The notes beneath the pieces were generated by a model. The model was not told the DNA's origin. It did not search any database and worked only from the letters and a program-made list of their open reading frames with translations. A DNA stretch of 64,000 nt from Bacillus_BA fengqiuensis (GTDB lineage Bacteria; Bacillota; Bacilli; Bacillales; Bacillaceae_H), in NCBI GenBank assembly GCA_030813035.1, contig JAUSTV010000007.1. One strand, written 5' to 3'. Below, piece after piece: positions 43,467-52,445 of the stretch. Each line of letters begins with the position of its first letter. Within the stretch, counting starts at the first letter, position 1. The position numbers were made by a program, and so were the translations under genes.

Positions 43467-44918
43467 TTATCCTTCTTCGCCATATCGCTTTTTTTGAAAT
43501 TCCTTTACAAGCTTAAACACCGCACCAATTGCCATTGCAATGCCTAAAATGATTCCGGATACGGCGACAACCAAGGAAATATATTCAAATAATGAATAAT
43601 TGGCCAATTTTGCCCAATCAATTTTTCCTTTCCAATCCTCGATGACGAGATTCATTCCGTATATGCCTGAAATAACGGTATAAATGGTCAAAATCAGAAG
43701 CAAGTAATTATTTCGTTTATCTGCCATTTTTTCTTGATTTTGATAAAGAGTAGACAATGTTCCCTTTACTTCTTCGTAGAGGGAGTTGATATGAAAAATT
43801 TCTTTAAAGGCTTGAGAAAATTCCTGGCCCTCCGTTCGGGAGCTGATTTCCGAAAAAAGAAATTTAGCTGAAAAAACTGAAATGGATTTAATCAGCTTTT
43901 CGACATCATCTTGATCTTTTTCAAAATTTAACGTGGAGTACTCATACGTTAATTTTAATAAAACAATCTTATAAAAGAAATGAAGCAGTAAATTGTAATA
44001 ATTTTGTCCAAACCATTCATTACCAATGGCCGTCGCTTTGGAAGAGGATGAGAATGTAAGACAGGTGAAAGCATGATCACTTATGGTGTAATACGTTTCA
44101 GGTGCCCACCTTTTATGAACGTGAGTATCGACATAATTTTGGATGTAATCCATGTTGTGGGCAGAAATGAATAAATGGCCCTCTTGATCGTAGCTGTTAA
44201 GCTGGCCTGTGCGAAATAAATTGACATCATCCATTTCATATTTATCGTCCAATTCTATATACCCGATGGTATACATTCGTTCATCCACAAAGTAAGGAAG
44301 GCTTCCGAAGTACGTAGATTGTTTTTCGCCGCGGTCGACAAACGGAACAATAAAGGGAAAGAGATGTGAAAAAATATACTTCTGAACGGTTTTAAACGTT
44401 TCTCCGCAGCAAACAATGTCTGCTGCTTTTTGCTCTGCTAGCTTCGGTTCTAATACCCGGAAGTGATTCATGAAATCCAATACATCCGAATAGGATGATT
44501 CATGTTTATTTACCTCTGTACGAATAGTCATGATCCCGATGTCAAAAGGACATAAAATAATATCGACAGAGTGTATGGAAAATGGAATGTCGTGGTGTTT
44601 CGTTTTGAGCACACAACTATGATTCATGGATTTTGAAAAACGAAGCAGTCCCGGGTCGTGTGTGGTTTGTGGGAACAGCATCTGCTCAATATAAGGCAAA
44701 AAGTACTGATCGAGGGTTGAGTGAGAGATGTGAAATCCCTCACCGTAAAAAGCATTCTCCAAATCCTCGTTTTCGAGTGAATAAAATTGAAATCCTTCTT
44801 TTCCCAGCAGCTTTATTAAAGATTGTTTTTCTTTTTTTAGAATAGAAAAAGGAAAGAGGAATTGAGGCATTGCTTTATGGACACCAAGAGGATGGATGTT
44901 GATAGAATGTTTTGTCAT
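43467..44918 (-). CDS. CorA-like membrane protein with GMN motif
   Basis: 483 residues: a large cytosolic N-terminal region (about 1-400) and two C-terminal transmembrane helices. The first helix ends IYGMNL, the GMN selectivity motif of CorA Mg2+ channels, and the long helix before it (EEVKGTLSTLYQNQEKMADKRN) fits the CorA stalk. The N-terminal part does not resemble ordinary CorA, so this is a distant relative. AGGTGAGG precedes the ATG. Confidence 0.75.
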   Translation of the reverse strand: MTKHSINIHPLGVHKAMPQFLFPFSILKKEKQSLIKLLGKEGFQFYSLENEDLENAFYGEGFHISHSTLDQYFLPYIEQMLFPQTTHDPGLLRFSKSMNHSCVLKTKHHDIPFSIHSVDIILCPFDIGIMTIRTEVNKHESSYSDVLDFMNHFRVLEPKLAEQKAADIVCCGETFKTVQKYIFSHLFPFIVPFVDRGEKQSTYFGSLPYFVDERMYTIGYIELDDKYEMDDVNLFRTGQLNSYDQEGHLFISAHNMDYIQNYVDTHVHKRWAPETYYTISDHAFTCLTFSSSSKATAIGNEWFGQNYYNLLLHFFYKIVLLKLTYEYSTLNFEKDQDDVEKLIKSISVFSAKFLFSEISSRTEGQEFSQAFKEIFHINSLYEEVKGTLSTLYQNQEKMADKRNNYLLLILTIYTVISGIYGMNLVIEDWKGKIDWAKLANYSLFEYISLVVAVSGIILGIAMAIGAVFKLVKEFQKKRYGEEG

Positions 44919-44990
44919 TTTTTTACCTCACCTATATTATTCAATCATCTATCTATATCCTTTATCTTCACAGTTTAAACCCTCTTTATA

Positions 44991-45032
44991 AAAAAGAGGC
45001 AATGGGAAAAGTGGATTTTCCCATTGCCTCTA
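44991..45032 (-). terminator. Terminator after lexA
   Basis: AGAGGCAATGGGAAAA and its complement, 16 perfect pairs, T6 on the minus strand. Confidence 0.88.
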
Positions 45033-45076
45033 AGTATTTCTTGCACGAATGAGGACAGATTATGGCGAGCTCTTTC

Positions 45077-45700
45077 CTAGTGAATAGAGCGGTATACGCC
45101 AATTACCTTCCCTAAAATGGAAACGTTCTGCAAAATAATTGGTTCCATTGTAGAGTTTTCTGGCTGAAGACGAATATAATGCTGTTCTTTAAAGAACCGT
45201 TTGACTGTCGCTTCGTCATCTTCTGTCATGGCAACCACGATGTCTCCATTGTTTGCGGTTTGCTGTTGACGGACAATGACATAATCACCATCCAAAATCC
45301 CCGCTTCTATCATACTGTCACCCATGATTTCAAGCATGAAGATATGATCTTCAGGAGCTGCGTATTTATCAGGGAGAGGGAAGTATTCCTCTACATTCTC
45401 AACAGCGGTGATAGGTTGGCCGGCGGTGACTTTTCCAATGATTGGCACGTTAATAACATTGGCTTTAGCAATATGGCTTGTTTCATCCGTGTCTAGAATC
45501 TCGATAGCACGCGGTTTGGTTGGGTCACGGCGAATTAGTCCTTTGCTTTCCAGACGGGCGAGATGGCCGTGGACAGTAGAACTTGATGCCAACCCGACTG
45601 CTTCCCCGATTTCACGCACAGAAGGCGGATAACCTTTTGATTTTACTTCCTCTTTAATGAAACTTAAAATCTCTTGTTGCCGTTTTGATAATTTTGTCAT
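45077..45700 (-). CDS. lexA: SOS repressor LexA
   Basis: 207 residues. N-terminal winged helix (about 1-65, YPPSVREIGEAVGLASSSTVHGHL), self-cleavage site Ala93-Gly94, catalytic Ser129 (GDSM) and Lys167 (ATVKRFF). Represses SOS genes; its boxes lie in the divergent lexA/yneA region and at recA. Confidence 0.97.
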   Translation of the reverse strand: MTKLSKRQQEILSFIKEEVKSKGYPPSVREIGEAVGLASSSTVHGHLARLESKGLIRRDPTKPRAIEILDTDETSHIAKANVINVPIIGKVTAGQPITAVENVEEYFPLPDKYAAPEDHIFMLEIMGDSMIEAGILDGDYVIVRQQQTANNGDIVVAMTEDDEATVKRFFKEQHYIRLQPENSTMEPIILQNVSILGKVIGVYRSIH

Positions 45701-45760
45701 TCTCTCACCTCAAATCAACGACTTTGTTAGGTCCATTATAACATGGACAGAGAATGGATA

Positions 45761-45827
45761 CAAACATAAGTTCGAAAATGTATTGACTAAAAACAAGTGT
45801 TCGTATTAAAATGAGAACAGACATTCT
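45761..45827. promoter_or_regulatory. lexA-yneA divergent control region with three LexA boxes
   Basis: Boxes at 45761-45774 (minus strand CGAACTTATGTTTG), 45790-45803 (minus strand CGAACACTTGTTTT) and 45814-45827 (GAACAGACATTC core), each near GAAC-N4-GTTC. The second sits between TTGACT (45783-45788) and a TAAAAT -10 (45807-45812) of the yneA promoter. Three boxes at this position also occur in B. subtilis. Confidence 0.8.
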
Positions 45828-45845
45828 GATTATGAGGTGATGAAG

Positions 45846-46175
45846 ATGAATAAAGCAGTAAAATCCTTTACATATTACGCGATGTTTTTTATGATTTTAG
45901 CAGTATTTACATACGCTGTAACATCTTTTGCGAAAGGTCCCGACCTCGAAAACTATGCAACTATTACAATTAGTGCCGGAGATACGCTTTGGGAATTGGC
46001 GCATGAATATAAAGAGCAGCACAAGCTATCCGCTGCTGAATTTGTGGAATGGGTAGAGGCGAAAAATAACATTCAATACAAACCCATTCTGCCTGGGGAA
46101 ATAATCTATGTCCCCATTCTAAAGAAGGATTTTCAGGAGGGGTCGATGTTCGCTAGTAATGATGTTCGCCAGTAA
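45846..46175 (+). CDS. yneA: SOS cell-division suppressor YneA
   Basis: 109 residues: one N-terminal transmembrane helix (about 10-30) and an extracytoplasmic LysM domain (ITISAGDTLWELAHEYK to PGEIIYVP). Made in the SOS response to block septation. ATG 45846 follows GAGGTG with spacing 6. Controlled by the three LexA boxes upstream; yneB follows. Confidence 0.94.
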   Translation: MNKAVKSFTYYAMFFMILAVFTYAVTSFAKGPDLENYATITISAGDTLWELAHEYKEQHKLSAAEFVEWVEAKNNIQYKPILPGEIIYVPILKKDFQEGSMFASNDVRQ

Positions 46176-46196
46176 CTAGGAAAGCAGTGATACATA

Positions 46197-46853
46197 TTGA
46201 AGGCCATCATTTATTGTCGGGTAAGTACGGAAAAAGATACACAAGAAACTTCTCTAGCGCGTCAAAAGGAAGAACTGTTGCAGCTTGCTGAGCGGTATTC
46301 GTTTGAAGTGGTTCATACAATAGAGGAAAAGGCAAGCGGATTTGATATTGATCGTGACGGGATGATGGAAGTCATTGAAGCAGTCCAGCAAGAACAGATT
46401 GATATACTGCTTGTCCAAGATGAAACAAGGCTTGGACGGGGGCATGCCAAAATTGCTTTATTGCACTTTTTCATAAAAGAAGGTATTCAAGTATACACAA
46501 TCAGTCATTATGGGAAGCTTCATCTGTCGGAGTCAGATTCCATGATGCTTGAAATAATCGGTATTGTAGAAGAATATCAGCGGAAGCTGCATAATGCCAA
46601 GATTCGCAGAGGGATGAAGCGTGCGGTCGAAAAAGGCTACCGACCCGAAAAGAATTTGAAAAATGTAGGAGAAAATGCAGGAAGAGACCGTAAAGACGTT
46701 CCGATAGAAGAAATTATTCGTTTACGCCGTAATGATTTAACCTTCGAGGAAATTGCAGCGACATTAAGGGGCTTTGGATATGATGTTTCAAAAGCGACTG
46801 TCCACCGACGCTATCAAGAACATATGAAGAAAGAAGACGAATCGCTTGCCTAG
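46197..46853 (+). CDS. yneB: Serine recombinase/resolvase YneB
   Basis: 218 residues; N-terminal resolvase domain with the catalytic serine in YCRVSTEKD (about residue 9) and conserved LVQDETRLGRGHAKI, then a C-terminal HTH (LTFEEIAATLRGFGYDVSKATVHRRYQ). TTG start. Follows yneA in the SOS operon; role in damage response unclear in the family. Confidence 0.93.
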   Translation: MKAIIYCRVSTEKDTQETSLARQKEELLQLAERYSFEVVHTIEEKASGFDIDRDGMMEVIEAVQQEQIDILLVQDETRLGRGHAKIALLHFFIKEGIQVYTISHYGKLHLSESDSMMLEIIGIVEEYQRKLHNAKIRRGMKRAVEKGYRPEKNLKNVGENAGRDRKDVPIEEIIRLRRNDLTFEEIAATLRGFGYDVSKATVHRRYQEHMKKEDESLA

Positions 46854-46895
46854 ATGCCCATGGTTTAGTAAGATGACTACATATATTAAAATGTG

Positions 46896-47024
46896 TGTTC
46901 AAAAAGGAGGATAAACAGAGTCGGGAAGTTCAAAGGAGCAAATCGCACGATGTTTATACGTAATCAGCGCAAAAGCAGGCTGCTGCAAAAATTCGGCCAT
47001 CATTTTTTCCGGACTTTTTGAACA
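46896..47024. repeat. Short inverted-repeat element (MITE-like) C
   Basis: 129 bases bordered by TGTTCAAAAAG and CTTTTTGAACA. The inside has no gene. It separates yneB from ynzC, normally close neighbours. Confidence 0.6.
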
Positions 47025-47058
47025 ACCTCTTTAAGAACTACTATAAGGAGTTAGTTTC

Positions 47059-47292
47059 ATGTTATCAGCTGAAAAAATTGCCCGCATTAATTTTTTATCT
47101 AAAAAAGCAAAAGGCGAAGGATTGACAGAAGAAGAAACGTCTGAGCAGCAAGCTCTTCGTCAGGAGTACTTAAAAGAGTTTCGAAAATCGATGACAAACC
47201 ATCTTCACTCGATTAAAGTTGTCGATGAAAAAGGAACAGATGTTACTCCTCAAAAGCTTAAAGACAGCAAAAATAAGAAAAATTTGCATTAA
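47059..47292 (+). CDS. ynzC: DUF896 protein YnzC
   Basis: 77 residues, helical hairpin DUF896 family (IARINFLSKKAKGEGLTEEE, LRQEYLKEFRKSMTNHLHSIKVVD). Function unknown; in B. subtilis in the SOS-linked yneA-yneB-ynzC set. AAGGAG before the ATG. Confidence 0.93.
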   Translation: MLSAEKIARINFLSKKAKGEGLTEEETSEQQALRQEYLKEFRKSMTNHLHSIKVVDEKGTDVTPQKLKDSKNKKNLH

Positions 47293-47329
47293 GTCGTTTT
47301 TTATTCCGACATGCATTATATACGAGTAG

Positions 47330-47385
47330 TAAAAAGAGGGCGTGTTAAAAGGATGAAACCCATTCTTTAACACGCTCTCTTTTAA
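47330..47385 (+). terminator. Terminator after ynzC
   Basis: AAAAGAGGGCGTGTTAAA pairs with TTTAACACGCTCTCTTTT. Confidence 0.88.
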
Positions 47386-47527
47386 TTTTAAGGCGAGTAT
47401 ATTTATATCTTATTCCACAAAAAATGTAAAAGTGGTAGCAATTTTGTGTGAATTGTTGTACAAAATAAGTAATCATTAGTATGATAGTGATTGAAGAACA
47501 GCTCTAATACTGAAAGGGTGGAACAAG

Positions 47528-49534
47528 ATGGAACATCGTATTGAAGATCTATCGATTGCAACGATTCGTACTCTATCGATCGACGCAATTGAAAAAGCAA
47601 ACTCAGGTCATCCAGGAATGCCGATGGGAGCGGCGCCAATGACTTACACATTATGGACACAGTTTATGAACCATAATCCGAAAAATCCAGAATGGTTTAA
47701 CCGTGACCGTTTTGTATTATCAGCAGGACATGGTTCAGCTTTGTTATACAGCTTATTGCACCTTGCTGGCTATGATGTATCAATGGAAGATCTTAAAAAC
47801 TTCCGCCAGTGGGGAAGTAAGACGCCTGGACACCCGGAGTTCGGTCATACACCAGGGATAGAAGCGACAACGGGTCCATTAGGACAAGGGATTGCCATGG
47901 CTGTCGGAATGGCAATGGCAGAGCGCCATTTAGCTGCTACATACAATAAAGAAGAGTTAGAAATTGTGAACCATTTTACATATAGTGTATGCGGTGACGG
48001 TGATTTAATGGAAGGTGTTTCAGCAGAAGCGGCTTCGTTAGCTGCTCACTTAAAATTAGGACGTTTAGTTGTATTATACGATTCTAACGATATTTCTTTA
48101 GACGGTGAATTAAACCTTGCCTTCTCCGAAAATGTGGAAGAACGTTTCAAAGCGTACGGCTGGCAAGTCATTCGTGTAGAAGACGGCAATAATTTAGAGG
48201 AAATTGCAAAAGCATTAGAGGAAGCGCAAGCTGATTTAGATCGTCCGACATTGATTGAAGTGAAAACAATTATCGGTTACGGCTCTCCAAATATGGCAGG
48301 TAAATCTGACGTTCACGGCGCACCTCTTGGAGCAGATGAGCTGAAGTTGACAAAAGAAGCCTATAAATGGACATTTGAAGAGGACTTCCATGTTCCGCAA
48401 GAAGTATATGAGCATTTCCGCTCTGTCATTGTGGAAGCTGGTGAGAAGAAAGAGCAGGAATGGAATCAACTCTTCGCTCAATATAAAGAGAAATACCCGG
48501 AATTAGCCGAGCAATTCGAAATGGCGGCAGCAGGCAAGCTTCCAGAAGGATGGGAGCAACAATTGCCTTCATATGAAGTAGGCTCAAGCCTTGCATCACG
48601 TGCTTCTTCAGGTGAAGCATTGAACGCGGTAGCTAAAGCCGTTCCATTTTTCTTTGGAGGATCTGCGGATTTAGCGGGATCGAATAAAACGACAATTAAA
48701 GGTGCAGAAGACTTCCAGGCGACTAATTACAACGGCCGAAACATCTGGTTTGGCGTTCGTGAATTTGCCATGGGTGCTGCTTTAAATGGAATGGCATTAC
48801 ACGGCGGTTTAAAAGTATTCGGTGGGACATTCTTCGTATTTTCTGACTACTTGCGCCCAGCGATTCGTCTTGCAGCATTAATGAAGCTTCCGGTGACGTA
48901 TGTATTCACACATGACAGCATCGCGGTTGGAGAGGACGGCCCAACGCATGAGCCGGTTGAACAGCTTCCATCTCTTCGCGTAATGCCGGATTTATCCGTC
49001 ATTCGTCCAGCAGACGGTAATGAGACTGCGGCCGCTTGGCGTTTAGCAGTAGAATCGACAGATAAACCGACTGTTCTTGTCTTAACACGCCAAAACCTTC
49101 CTACTCTAGAGGGAGCAAAAGAGCGTGCGTATGAAGGCGTATCAAAAGGTGCTTATGTCGTATCGCCTGCTGGTAAAGATCAAGCAGATGCGCTGCTTCT
49201 TGCAACAGGCTCTGAAGTGAGCTTGGCTGTGGAAGCGCAAAAAGCGTTGGCATCTGAAGGAATTCATGCTTCAGTTGTCAGCATGCCTTCATGGGATCGT
49301 TTTGAAGCCCAATCGGCGGAATATAAGGAAAGTGTTATCCCAAAATCAGTGAAAAAACGTGTAGCTATTGAAATGGCCTCTACACTTGGCTGGGAACGAT
49401 ATACTGGTGATGAAGGAACGGTAATCGGCATCGATCGTTTCGGTGCTTCTGCTCCTGGTGAACTAGTGATGAAAGAGTACGGCTTTACAGTAGAAAATGT
49501 CGTAGCGAATGTCAAACAATTATTAAATCAATAA
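47528..49534 (+). CDS. tkt: Transketolase
   Basis: TPP-dependent enzyme of the pentose phosphate pathway, 668 residues. TPP motif GDGDLMEGVSAEAAS..DSNDIS; pyrimidine domain (GVREFAMGAALNGMALHGG, HDSIAVGEDGPTHEPVEQL); C-terminal domain complete. Starts ATG with GAAAGGGTGG upstream. Confidence 0.97.
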   Translation: MEHRIEDLSIATIRTLSIDAIEKANSGHPGMPMGAAPMTYTLWTQFMNHNPKNPEWFNRDRFVLSAGHGSALLYSLLHLAGYDVSMEDLKNFRQWGSKTPGHPEFGHTPGIEATTGPLGQGIAMAVGMAMAERHLAATYNKEELEIVNHFTYSVCGDGDLMEGVSAEAASLAAHLKLGRLVVLYDSNDISLDGELNLAFSENVEERFKAYGWQVIRVEDGNNLEEIAKALEEAQADLDRPTLIEVKTIIGYGSPNMAGKSDVHGAPLGADELKLTKEAYKWTFEEDFHVPQEVYEHFRSVIVEAGEKKEQEWNQLFAQYKEKYPELAEQFEMAAAGKLPEGWEQQLPSYEVGSSLASRASSGEALNAVAKAVPFFFGGSADLAGSNKTTIKGAEDFQATNYNGRNIWFGVREFAMGAALNGMALHGGLKVFGGTFFVFSDYLRPAIRLAALMKLPVTYVFTHDSIAVGEDGPTHEPVEQLPSLRVMPDLSVIRPADGNETAAAWRLAVESTDKPTVLVLTRQNLPTLEGAKERAYEGVSKGAYVVSPAGKDQADALLLATGSEVSLAVEAQKALASEGIHASVVSMPSWDRFEAQSAEYKESVIPKSVKKRVAIEMASTLGWERYTGDEGTVIGIDRFGASAPGELVMKEYGFTVENVVANVKQLLNQ

Positions 49535-49544
49535 GAGTAAAAAA

Positions 49545-49576
49545 TGAGCCGTGGATTTTCCGCGGCTTGTTTTTTA
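49545..49576 (+). terminator. Terminator after tkt
   Basis: GAGCCGTGGA/TCCGCGGCTTG hairpin with T6. Confidence 0.85.
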
Positions 49577-49681
49577 CTCTCATTCGACAAAAAGAGTGCT
49601 GCATTTTTCCGCAGATAGACAAGCCTTGCATCCTGTCCGTTATACAATGGGAATAATAGAATGTATAATGGAGGGAAGTCT

Positions 49682-50125
49682 ATGAGGAAATATGATATTT
49701 ACCTAATAGAAGATGAATTTGCACTTCATTATTTTCAAAAAGAGCATTTAATGTACCGGTTGTTCGTGGAGTATAAGACGTCCGGGGTTAATCGTGATAG
49801 ATATGTAAAAAAACAAATTGAGTATATAACGAAAAAAATTCCAATCTTACAACTGCGCTGGTTGATTGAAAATAGATTAGGGAAAGATCCTAACTGGACG
49901 GCTTTATCGGACAATGAGTATAAATATGAAAAACAAAACAGCAAGGCAAGGTTAGAATTAGCAGGAGATTTTATATTCATGGAAGCGGAAGGAACAGTGG
50001 AAGCAGAAACCATATTTTTTGAAGTGCTGCGAAGGCTTAACCCTTGCTTTTTGGCTATGAACTATGAGGATCATGTGTATGGATGGCTCAACCCTGTTAA
50101 ACAGCGAAAATTTTGCATAAAATAA
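49682..50125 (+). CDS. sirA: Sporulation inhibitor of replication SirA
   Basis: 147 residues. SirA binds DnaA domain I and blocks new initiation at sporulation onset. The C-terminal part EAETIFFEVLRRLNPCFLAM and YGWLNPVKQRKF is diagnostic. ATG 49682 follows GGAGGG. Sits between tkt and yneF as in B. subtilis. Confidence 0.93.
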   Translation: MRKYDIYLIEDEFALHYFQKEHLMYRLFVEYKTSGVNRDRYVKKQIEYITKKIPILQLRWLIENRLGKDPNWTALSDNEYKYEKQNSKARLELAGDFIFMEAEGTVEAETIFFEVLRRLNPCFLAMNYEDHVYGWLNPVKQRKFCIK

Positions 50126-50209
50126 AGAGAAAATCACGCTCACATATTGTATAATGACTTTTGGTTTAGTACACTGTAATGTAGACAACACGAAGGAGGA
50201 AGTAGTACT

Positions 50210-50422
50210 ATGTGGCAACTTATTCTAGTCGGTGTTCTAGCATTATTAGCTGGGATCGCACTAGGATTTTTCATCGCTCGTAAGTATATGATGAGCTATT
50301 TAAAGAAAAATCCGCCAATTAACGAGCAAATGCTGAAAATGATGATGATGCAAATGGGAATGAAGCCGTCTCAAAAGAAAATCAATCAAATGATGTCAGC
50401 GATGAACAAACAAACGAAATAA
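50210..50422 (+). CDS. yneF: YneF family small membrane protein
   Basis: 70 residues, one N-terminal transmembrane helix (LILVGVLALLAGIALGFFIARKYM) then a soluble helix with NPPINEQMLKMMMMQMGMKPSQKKINQMM. UPF0154 family, function unknown. AAGGAGG upstream. Confidence 0.95.
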   Translation: MWQLILVGVLALLAGIALGFFIARKYMMSYLKKNPPINEQMLKMMMMQMGMKPSQKKINQMMSAMNKQTK

Positions 50423-50431
50423 AGATTGGTA

Positions 50432-50506
50432 TGACACTCTAACGGTATAGAGTGTCTTTTATTTTCCCAAGGGGCAAAGCCCTCCCCCAGGAGGGCTTTG
50501 CTCCCT
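50432..50506 (+). terminator. Two hairpins after yneF
   Basis: GACACTCT/AGAGTGTC with T4 (50432-50463), then a GC-rich GGGGCAAAGCCCTCC/GGAGGGCTTTGCTCC hairpin (50469-50506). Confidence 0.75.
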
Positions 50507-50696
50507 TAAATGAATCGCCATGGTTAATCCAGTGAAAAATGAGAGTTTTGTGGGGGCGATTCATTTTATAAAAAACTTTTTCATATATCTTAAGGATTTG
50601 TAACCATTTATTATTTTTTAAAGGATGATTCATTCCGGAAGTATTTTGAAAATTGAATAAATACATGTAGTTAATTGTAGGAGGTGAGTCAATAAC

Positions 50697-52442
50697 ATGA
50701 GTATTTTTAAAGATTTATGGTGGTTTTTTAAATTGGAAAAAAGGGCGTACATTGCTGGAGTGAGCTTACTGTTGCTTGTAGCATTATTGGAGCTCATTCC
50801 GCCAAAGGCAGTGGGTTATGTGGTGGATGGCATACAGAATGGCACCTTGACCATATCGAAGCTCTGGAAGGTGATGCTTGTGCTGAGTATGGGGGCCCTC
50901 TTGACGTACGCAGCCCGTTACATATGGCGCATCATGATTTTTGGAGCCTCCGTCCGTTTAGCGAGAAAGCTTCGTAATCAGTTATTTGAGCATTTTACAA
51001 AGATGTCACCTTCTTTTTATCAGCGTAAGCGTGTAGGAGATTTGATGGCACATGCGACAAATGATTTGCAGGCAGTTCAGCAAACAGCCGGAACAGGTGT
51101 GTTAACCCTGGTTGATTCCATTGTCACAGGGGGATTTGTTCTGCTGGCGATGGGGGTCACGATTAGCTGGAAATTGACGCTTATTAGTTTGATTCCCATG
51201 CCGTTCATGGCTTTATCAACTACCTATTACGGGAAAATTCTACATAAACGATTCCATAAAGCTCAGGAAGCTTTTTCTGCCTTGAATAATAAGGTGCAGG
51301 AAAATATAAGCGGGATTAAAGTCATTAAAACATTTGGGGAAGAGTCCAATGAAATAGAGGATTTTAATAATCGATCAAGAGACATTGTCGCGAAAAATAT
51401 CGCAGTGGCAAAAGTGGATTCTCTATTTGACCCTACTATTTCCCTAATTGTCGGGTTCTCTTTTTTTCTGTCTCTCGCATTTGGGTCCAGAATGGTGATT
51501 CAAAACGAAATGACCCTGGGAGATTTAATTTCCTTTACAACATATTTAGGGTTGCTTATATGGCCGATGCTTGCTTTTGGCTGGTTATTTAACATACTGG
51601 AGCGGGGAAGGGCTTCATACGACCGAGTTTCTTCTTTATTGGAGGAACAGTCCGATATTGTCGAACAAGAAGGGGGAATCGAAAGTTCTCCCAAGGGCAG
51701 CCTGGATGTAAACATTCATTCTTTTGGATACACCGATCAGCAAATTGTTTTAAAGAATATTTGTTTTCATTTAGAAAAAGGAAGAACAATGGGAATCATC
51801 GGAAAAACGGGCTCAGGTAAAACAACACTATTGAAGTTGCTTCTGCGGGAATTTGGTGGTTATAAGGGAGAAATCCGTGTCGCTGGTCGTTTGATTGAGG
51901 AATACTCTATCAATGCCCTTCGTTCATCAATCGGCTATGTGCCGCAAGAACACTTTTTATTTTCCGCAACCATTGCTGATAATATTGCCTTCGCGTTCCC
52001 GGAAGCGTCATATAAGAATATCCGCAAAGCAGCAGAGGCAGCTCAAGTTCATGATGATATTCAAGAGTTTCCTCATCAATATGAAACGATGGTAGGGGAA
52101 AAGGGAGTGTCGTTATCAGGCGGACAAAAACAGCGCATTTCTATTGCCCGGGCTATATTGTTAGATCCTGAAATTCTTATTTTGGATGATTCGTTATCTG
52201 CAGTCGATGCGAAAACAGAAGAGGCAATCTTACAGTCGCTGAAGAGAAATCGGCAAGGAAAAACGACAATTATTACTTCTCATCGTCTGAGTGCCATCCA
52301 ACATGCCGACTTGATTATCGTGCTGGATGAAGGTGAAATCGTTCAAAGCGGGACGCATGATGCATTAATGGGGCAGGAAGGTTGGTATCACGACATGTAT
52401 GTTCGTCAACAGCTCGAAAACCAAGTGGAGCTTGGAGGATAA
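50697..52442 (+). CDS. ABC exporter, subunit 1 (degenerate ATP site type)
   Basis: 581 residues: six-helix ABC transmembrane domain (1-310) plus nucleotide-binding domain. Walker A GKTGSGKTTLLK and signature LSGGQ are intact, but after Walker B the catalytic glutamate is an aspartate (ILDDSLSAVD), as in the degenerate-site half of heterodimeric exporters such as BmrC/BmrD. GAGGTGAG precedes the ATG. Partner begins 3 bases after its stop. Confidence 0.88.
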   Translation: MSIFKDLWWFFKLEKRAYIAGVSLLLLVALLELIPPKAVGYVVDGIQNGTLTISKLWKVMLVLSMGALLTYAARYIWRIMIFGASVRLARKLRNQLFEHFTKMSPSFYQRKRVGDLMAHATNDLQAVQQTAGTGVLTLVDSIVTGGFVLLAMGVTISWKLTLISLIPMPFMALSTTYYGKILHKRFHKAQEAFSALNNKVQENISGIKVIKTFGEESNEIEDFNNRSRDIVAKNIAVAKVDSLFDPTISLIVGFSFFLSLAFGSRMVIQNEMTLGDLISFTTYLGLLIWPMLAFGWLFNILERGRASYDRVSSLLEEQSDIVEQEGGIESSPKGSLDVNIHSFGYTDQQIVLKNICFHLEKGRTMGIIGKTGSGKTTLLKLLLREFGGYKGEIRVAGRLIEEYSINALRSSIGYVPQEHFLFSATIADNIAFAFPEASYKNIRKAAEAAQVHDDIQEFPHQYETMVGEKGVSLSGGQKQRISIARAILLDPEILILDDSLSAVDAKTEEAILQSLKRNRQGKTTIITSHRLSAIQHADLIIVLDEGEIVQSGTHDALMGQEGWYHDMYVRQQLENQVELGG

Positions 52443-52445
52443 ATA

